A program made the position numbers and the translations under genes. The notes below the pieces were generated by a model. The model ran no database searches, had not been told where the DNA came from, and was given only the letters and a program-made list of their open reading frames with translations. 64,000 nt of DNA from Dipetalonema caudispina (taxonomy: Eukaryota; Nematoda; Chromadorea; Rhabditida; Onchocercidae). The DNA lies in contig JABVXV010000157.1 of the NCBI GenBank assembly GCA_013365325.1, positions 1 through 64,000 on the forward strand, given 5' to 3'. Below, piece by piece: positions 59,257-64,000 of the stretch (the first letter of the stretch is position 1; the number at the start of each line of letters is the position of its first letter).

Positions 59257-59525
59257 TTGCAATTAAACGCAATTTATTCTTCCACAAAAATTTCAGGATC
59301 ATCTGTTTTGTGAAGCAACGATATTCGCTGTATTCCACTATTGATATCGAATTAATAAATGCATAAAAAGCAATTTTAGAATCACAAAAGCCAGAAATAA
59401 CTTGCCATATCACCTCTAATCTTCCCGTGATGCTGTGAAGGAGAATTTTGCTGAACTTTAAAAACCATTTATGAAATCAAATTATATGAAAAATGATAAC
59501 AACGGAATAACCATATCATATCCAC
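59257..59525. other. Convergent 3' spacer (DYNLT2B / eL28)
   Basis: 269 bp between two convergent stop codons. It holds 3' UTR sequence from both genes and no separate feature. Confidence 0.6.
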
Positions 59526-60981
59526 TCAGACTTCTGCTTTACGTACATGTCGCCCACGGCGTGATGCTACTGGTTTTAATGAACGAAGCAGCTGAGATGC
59601 ACGTTTCTGCGCCAACTGTAAACAAAAATATCAAATAATCAGGAATTAAAGGGCAAGCAAAAGAAGACAGAATATAATCGTAAACATAAATTCCATTTTT
59701 CCAGCCTCTATATTTATTCAACCATTAATATAGTTCAGTTGAGGCAACTGAGTCTTCACATTGTCTTAAAAATAAAAATAAAATACCTCATAGAATTAGC
59801 CGCTAAGGGAATGTAAGCCATAGAAAAATAAAATGTGGATTAACATCCTTAAACTATGTCATTCTTTATCAATATGGTGATGGCGTTAACTTGACAGAAG
59901 TTTTATTTCTTGAAAAATTGAAAAACATACCCCTTTATGAGCATTTCGGTAGCTGCGAGCAATATTTCTCACGCTCTTCAACGATTTACGACTGTTCTTC
60001 TTCAATGTAACCGATACGTTTGACTTGGTAGGAAAAGACGTCTTACCTGCAAATTTACTTTTAAAATACATGAAAGAATTTAAGAATTGATGTGGAACTA
60101 GTTCAACTTTTAACCTATGGTATTAAACAAACAAAAAAAGAAGAGAAAAACAACTAATGCCGTACTAAAGAACGCAATTCAAACTGTTAAAAAGTTTTCG
60201 CAACTAGATTACTAGAAAATACAACTTTCGAGCTAAACATATGTCTTAATCAAGGCAAAATGAAAGATTAAAAAGAATCAAGTTAGCCTTCCATGTGTTA
60301 ATTAGCTGGATAATACTGTTGCGGTGAAGGGAAACGATGAAAAAAGTTCAAAAATTATATTCATCACATTTGCTCTCTAATTCCCATCTCCTATCTTCGT
60401 TCTTCTTTATCAAAAAAAAATCTGCAGAATCACTATCCCTTTCTTCGATCTCAGTAGATATTGTATGGAGAAAAACCAAACAGTGCTGACACCTTCATGA
60501 AGTTTCAACTCCTATGGATGCTTTTACTACAGTTTTTACTTATTCTTTGTTAATATCTTACCTGTTGTTCTAGACAAGTAATTGTCAAGTGTCCTCACTT
60601 ACGCTAGCCATAAACTGTTGCTGAATCATTAAAACGAGGAAAAAAATTTTTACCTTACCATGTGCTTTCCAGCTGAATAACACGACGAAAATGCGTGTAC
60701 CACAGAAAAAAACTATGAAAAATTCGAGGCAACCAAAAATGAAAGAATGAAAGGAAGGACTTACTTCGTTTCTTCATTACCACTACAATGCCTTTATCAT
60801 CAGGTGCCTCCTGGATGTCCAAACCTTTCCTATGAACCAATCCATTGAAACGAATACTGTTGACACCCTTTATATTGAAACGTTCTCTACTAAAATGTTT
60901 CGGGATTCCACGTTGTCGGCGTAGAAATGATGACGTCTTCCGGATAATTTGCCACTGAATATCCGCCGATACATTCACCAT
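59526..60981 (-). CDS. rpl-28: 60S ribosomal protein L28 (eL28)
   Basis: Three exons, 60981-60765, 60046-59931 and 59615-59526, give 140 residues (typically about 137). Hallmarks are VSADIQWQIIRKTSSFLRRQ, RERFNIKGVNSIRFNGLVHRK and DDKGIVVVMKKRS. A basic C-terminal half follows (SVRNIARSYRNAHKG, SRRGRHVRKAEV). eL28 is a eukaryote-specific protein of the large ribosomal subunit. The protein starts MVNVSAD, with three extra residues before the usual MSAD. The start is chosen at 60981, the only in-frame ATG near the conserved block. The gene is divergent from CDC7. Confidence 0.96.
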
Positions 60982-61394
60982 CACTGCTCAATGCTGTTTG
61001 TTCACCTAAAAATTTACCCATTTCAATTGCAACTAACATAGAATTCTCACAGTTAGGAACTCAATCATTCATCGATTTAGCTTCACGAAACGTCCTCACA
61101 TATTACCACGCAGAGAATCACACATTACTACCCAACTACATACCGTCCAAACACCGCCTAGTAATTTGGGAAGAGTGGAGAACAAATATCATGCACCGCA
61201 AGTGGTCCGTTAAACGTGTGTAGGTCGAAATGCAAACTAGCAAGCTCACGTGAAAGTTGAAGTTAACTTTTGAAGATGTATTCTCTTTCGGTTCGGGAGA
61301 TAATTGCTTTGGCATAACTATTTTAATGAATATATGTACATAATAAGTGACTGTTTATTTCAGGTTTAATACATTGCGGATATCATCCATAAGC
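60982..61394. promoter_or_regulatory. Divergent promoter region (eL28 / CDC7)
   Basis: 413 bp between the two start codons, less AT-rich than other spacers around 61130-61260. An ATTTCAG ends at 61363, 31 bp before the CDC7 ATG, and may be a trans-splice acceptor. Shared regulation is inferred from geometry only. Confidence 0.45.
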
Positions 61395-63969
<2,575 letters not shown>

Positions 63970-64000
63970 GTAATTTTCATTTTAAATTACACATCTTTAG

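Overview
The window looks like nuclear DNA of a nematode, most likely a parasitic clade III or filarial species. It is AT-rich and compact. Introns are short, with GTAAGT-type donors and TTTCAG/TTTTAG acceptors, and several start codons lie a few bases after an acceptor-like AG, as expected for spliced-leader trans-splicing. The gene content also fits: a tandem-repeat galectin, two secreted SXP/RAL-2-like proteins, and conserved eukaryotic housekeeping genes with nematode-like exon structure. Species cannot be assigned from the sequence alone. Gene models were built by hand from splice sites, reading-frame phase and homology recalled from family knowledge; almost all exon junctions are phase-consistent.

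Layout. 1-134: AAT microsatellite. 471-6522 (+): large polytopic membrane protein that appears internally duplicated and ends in an acidic tail. 7881-10136 (+): Rab14 GTPase. 12918-15269 (-): SURF4/Erv29 cargo receptor. 16937-21256 (-): two-domain galectin. 22818-25863 (+): PRPF38B splicing factor. 26878-29273 (+): UCHL5/UCH37 deubiquitinase. 29714-32170 (+): coiled-coil plus multi-pass membrane protein resembling Bax inhibitor-1. 33508-37926 (+): PRDM14-type zinc-finger protein. 38096-39104 (-): SXP/RAL-2-like secreted protein with 10-residue repeats. 41191-43241 (+): unknown single-pass protein. 43332-45540 (-): proteasome alpha subunit PSMA6. 46340-53484 (-): ATAD5/Elg1-like AAA+ protein with 23 exons. 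54741-56808 (+): second SXP/RAL-2-like protein. 57910-59256 (+): Tctex1/DYNLT2B dynein light chain. 59526-60981 (-): ribosomal protein eL28. 61395 to beyond the right edge (+): CDC7 kinase, incomplete.

How the genes relate. Most are independent housekeeping genes: membrane traffic (Rab14, SURF4), proteostasis (UCHL5, PSMA6), RNA processing and translation (PRPF38B, eL28), and replication (ATAD5, CDC7). PRPF38B, UCHL5 and the BI-1-like gene are head-to-tail on one strand; the 147-bp gap between a poly(A) signal and the UCHL5 start suggests an operon. Several neighbours are tightly convergent (90-270 bp apart), and eL28/CDC7 share a 413-bp divergent promoter region.

Most unusual points: the duplicated polytopic protein and the splice-acceptor-bearing minisatellite before its last exon; a decayed copy of exon 2 inside rab14 intron 1; a galectin in which only the second domain keeps the sugar-binding signature, and whose first coding exon appears to be a lone ATG; a GC-AG intron and a PP1-docking-like motif in ATAD5; a divergent BI-1-like protein with an N-terminal coiled coil; and a perfect 40-bp palindrome in a PRDM14 intron. 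No CRISPR arrays, tRNA or rRNA genes, or intact mobile elements were seen.
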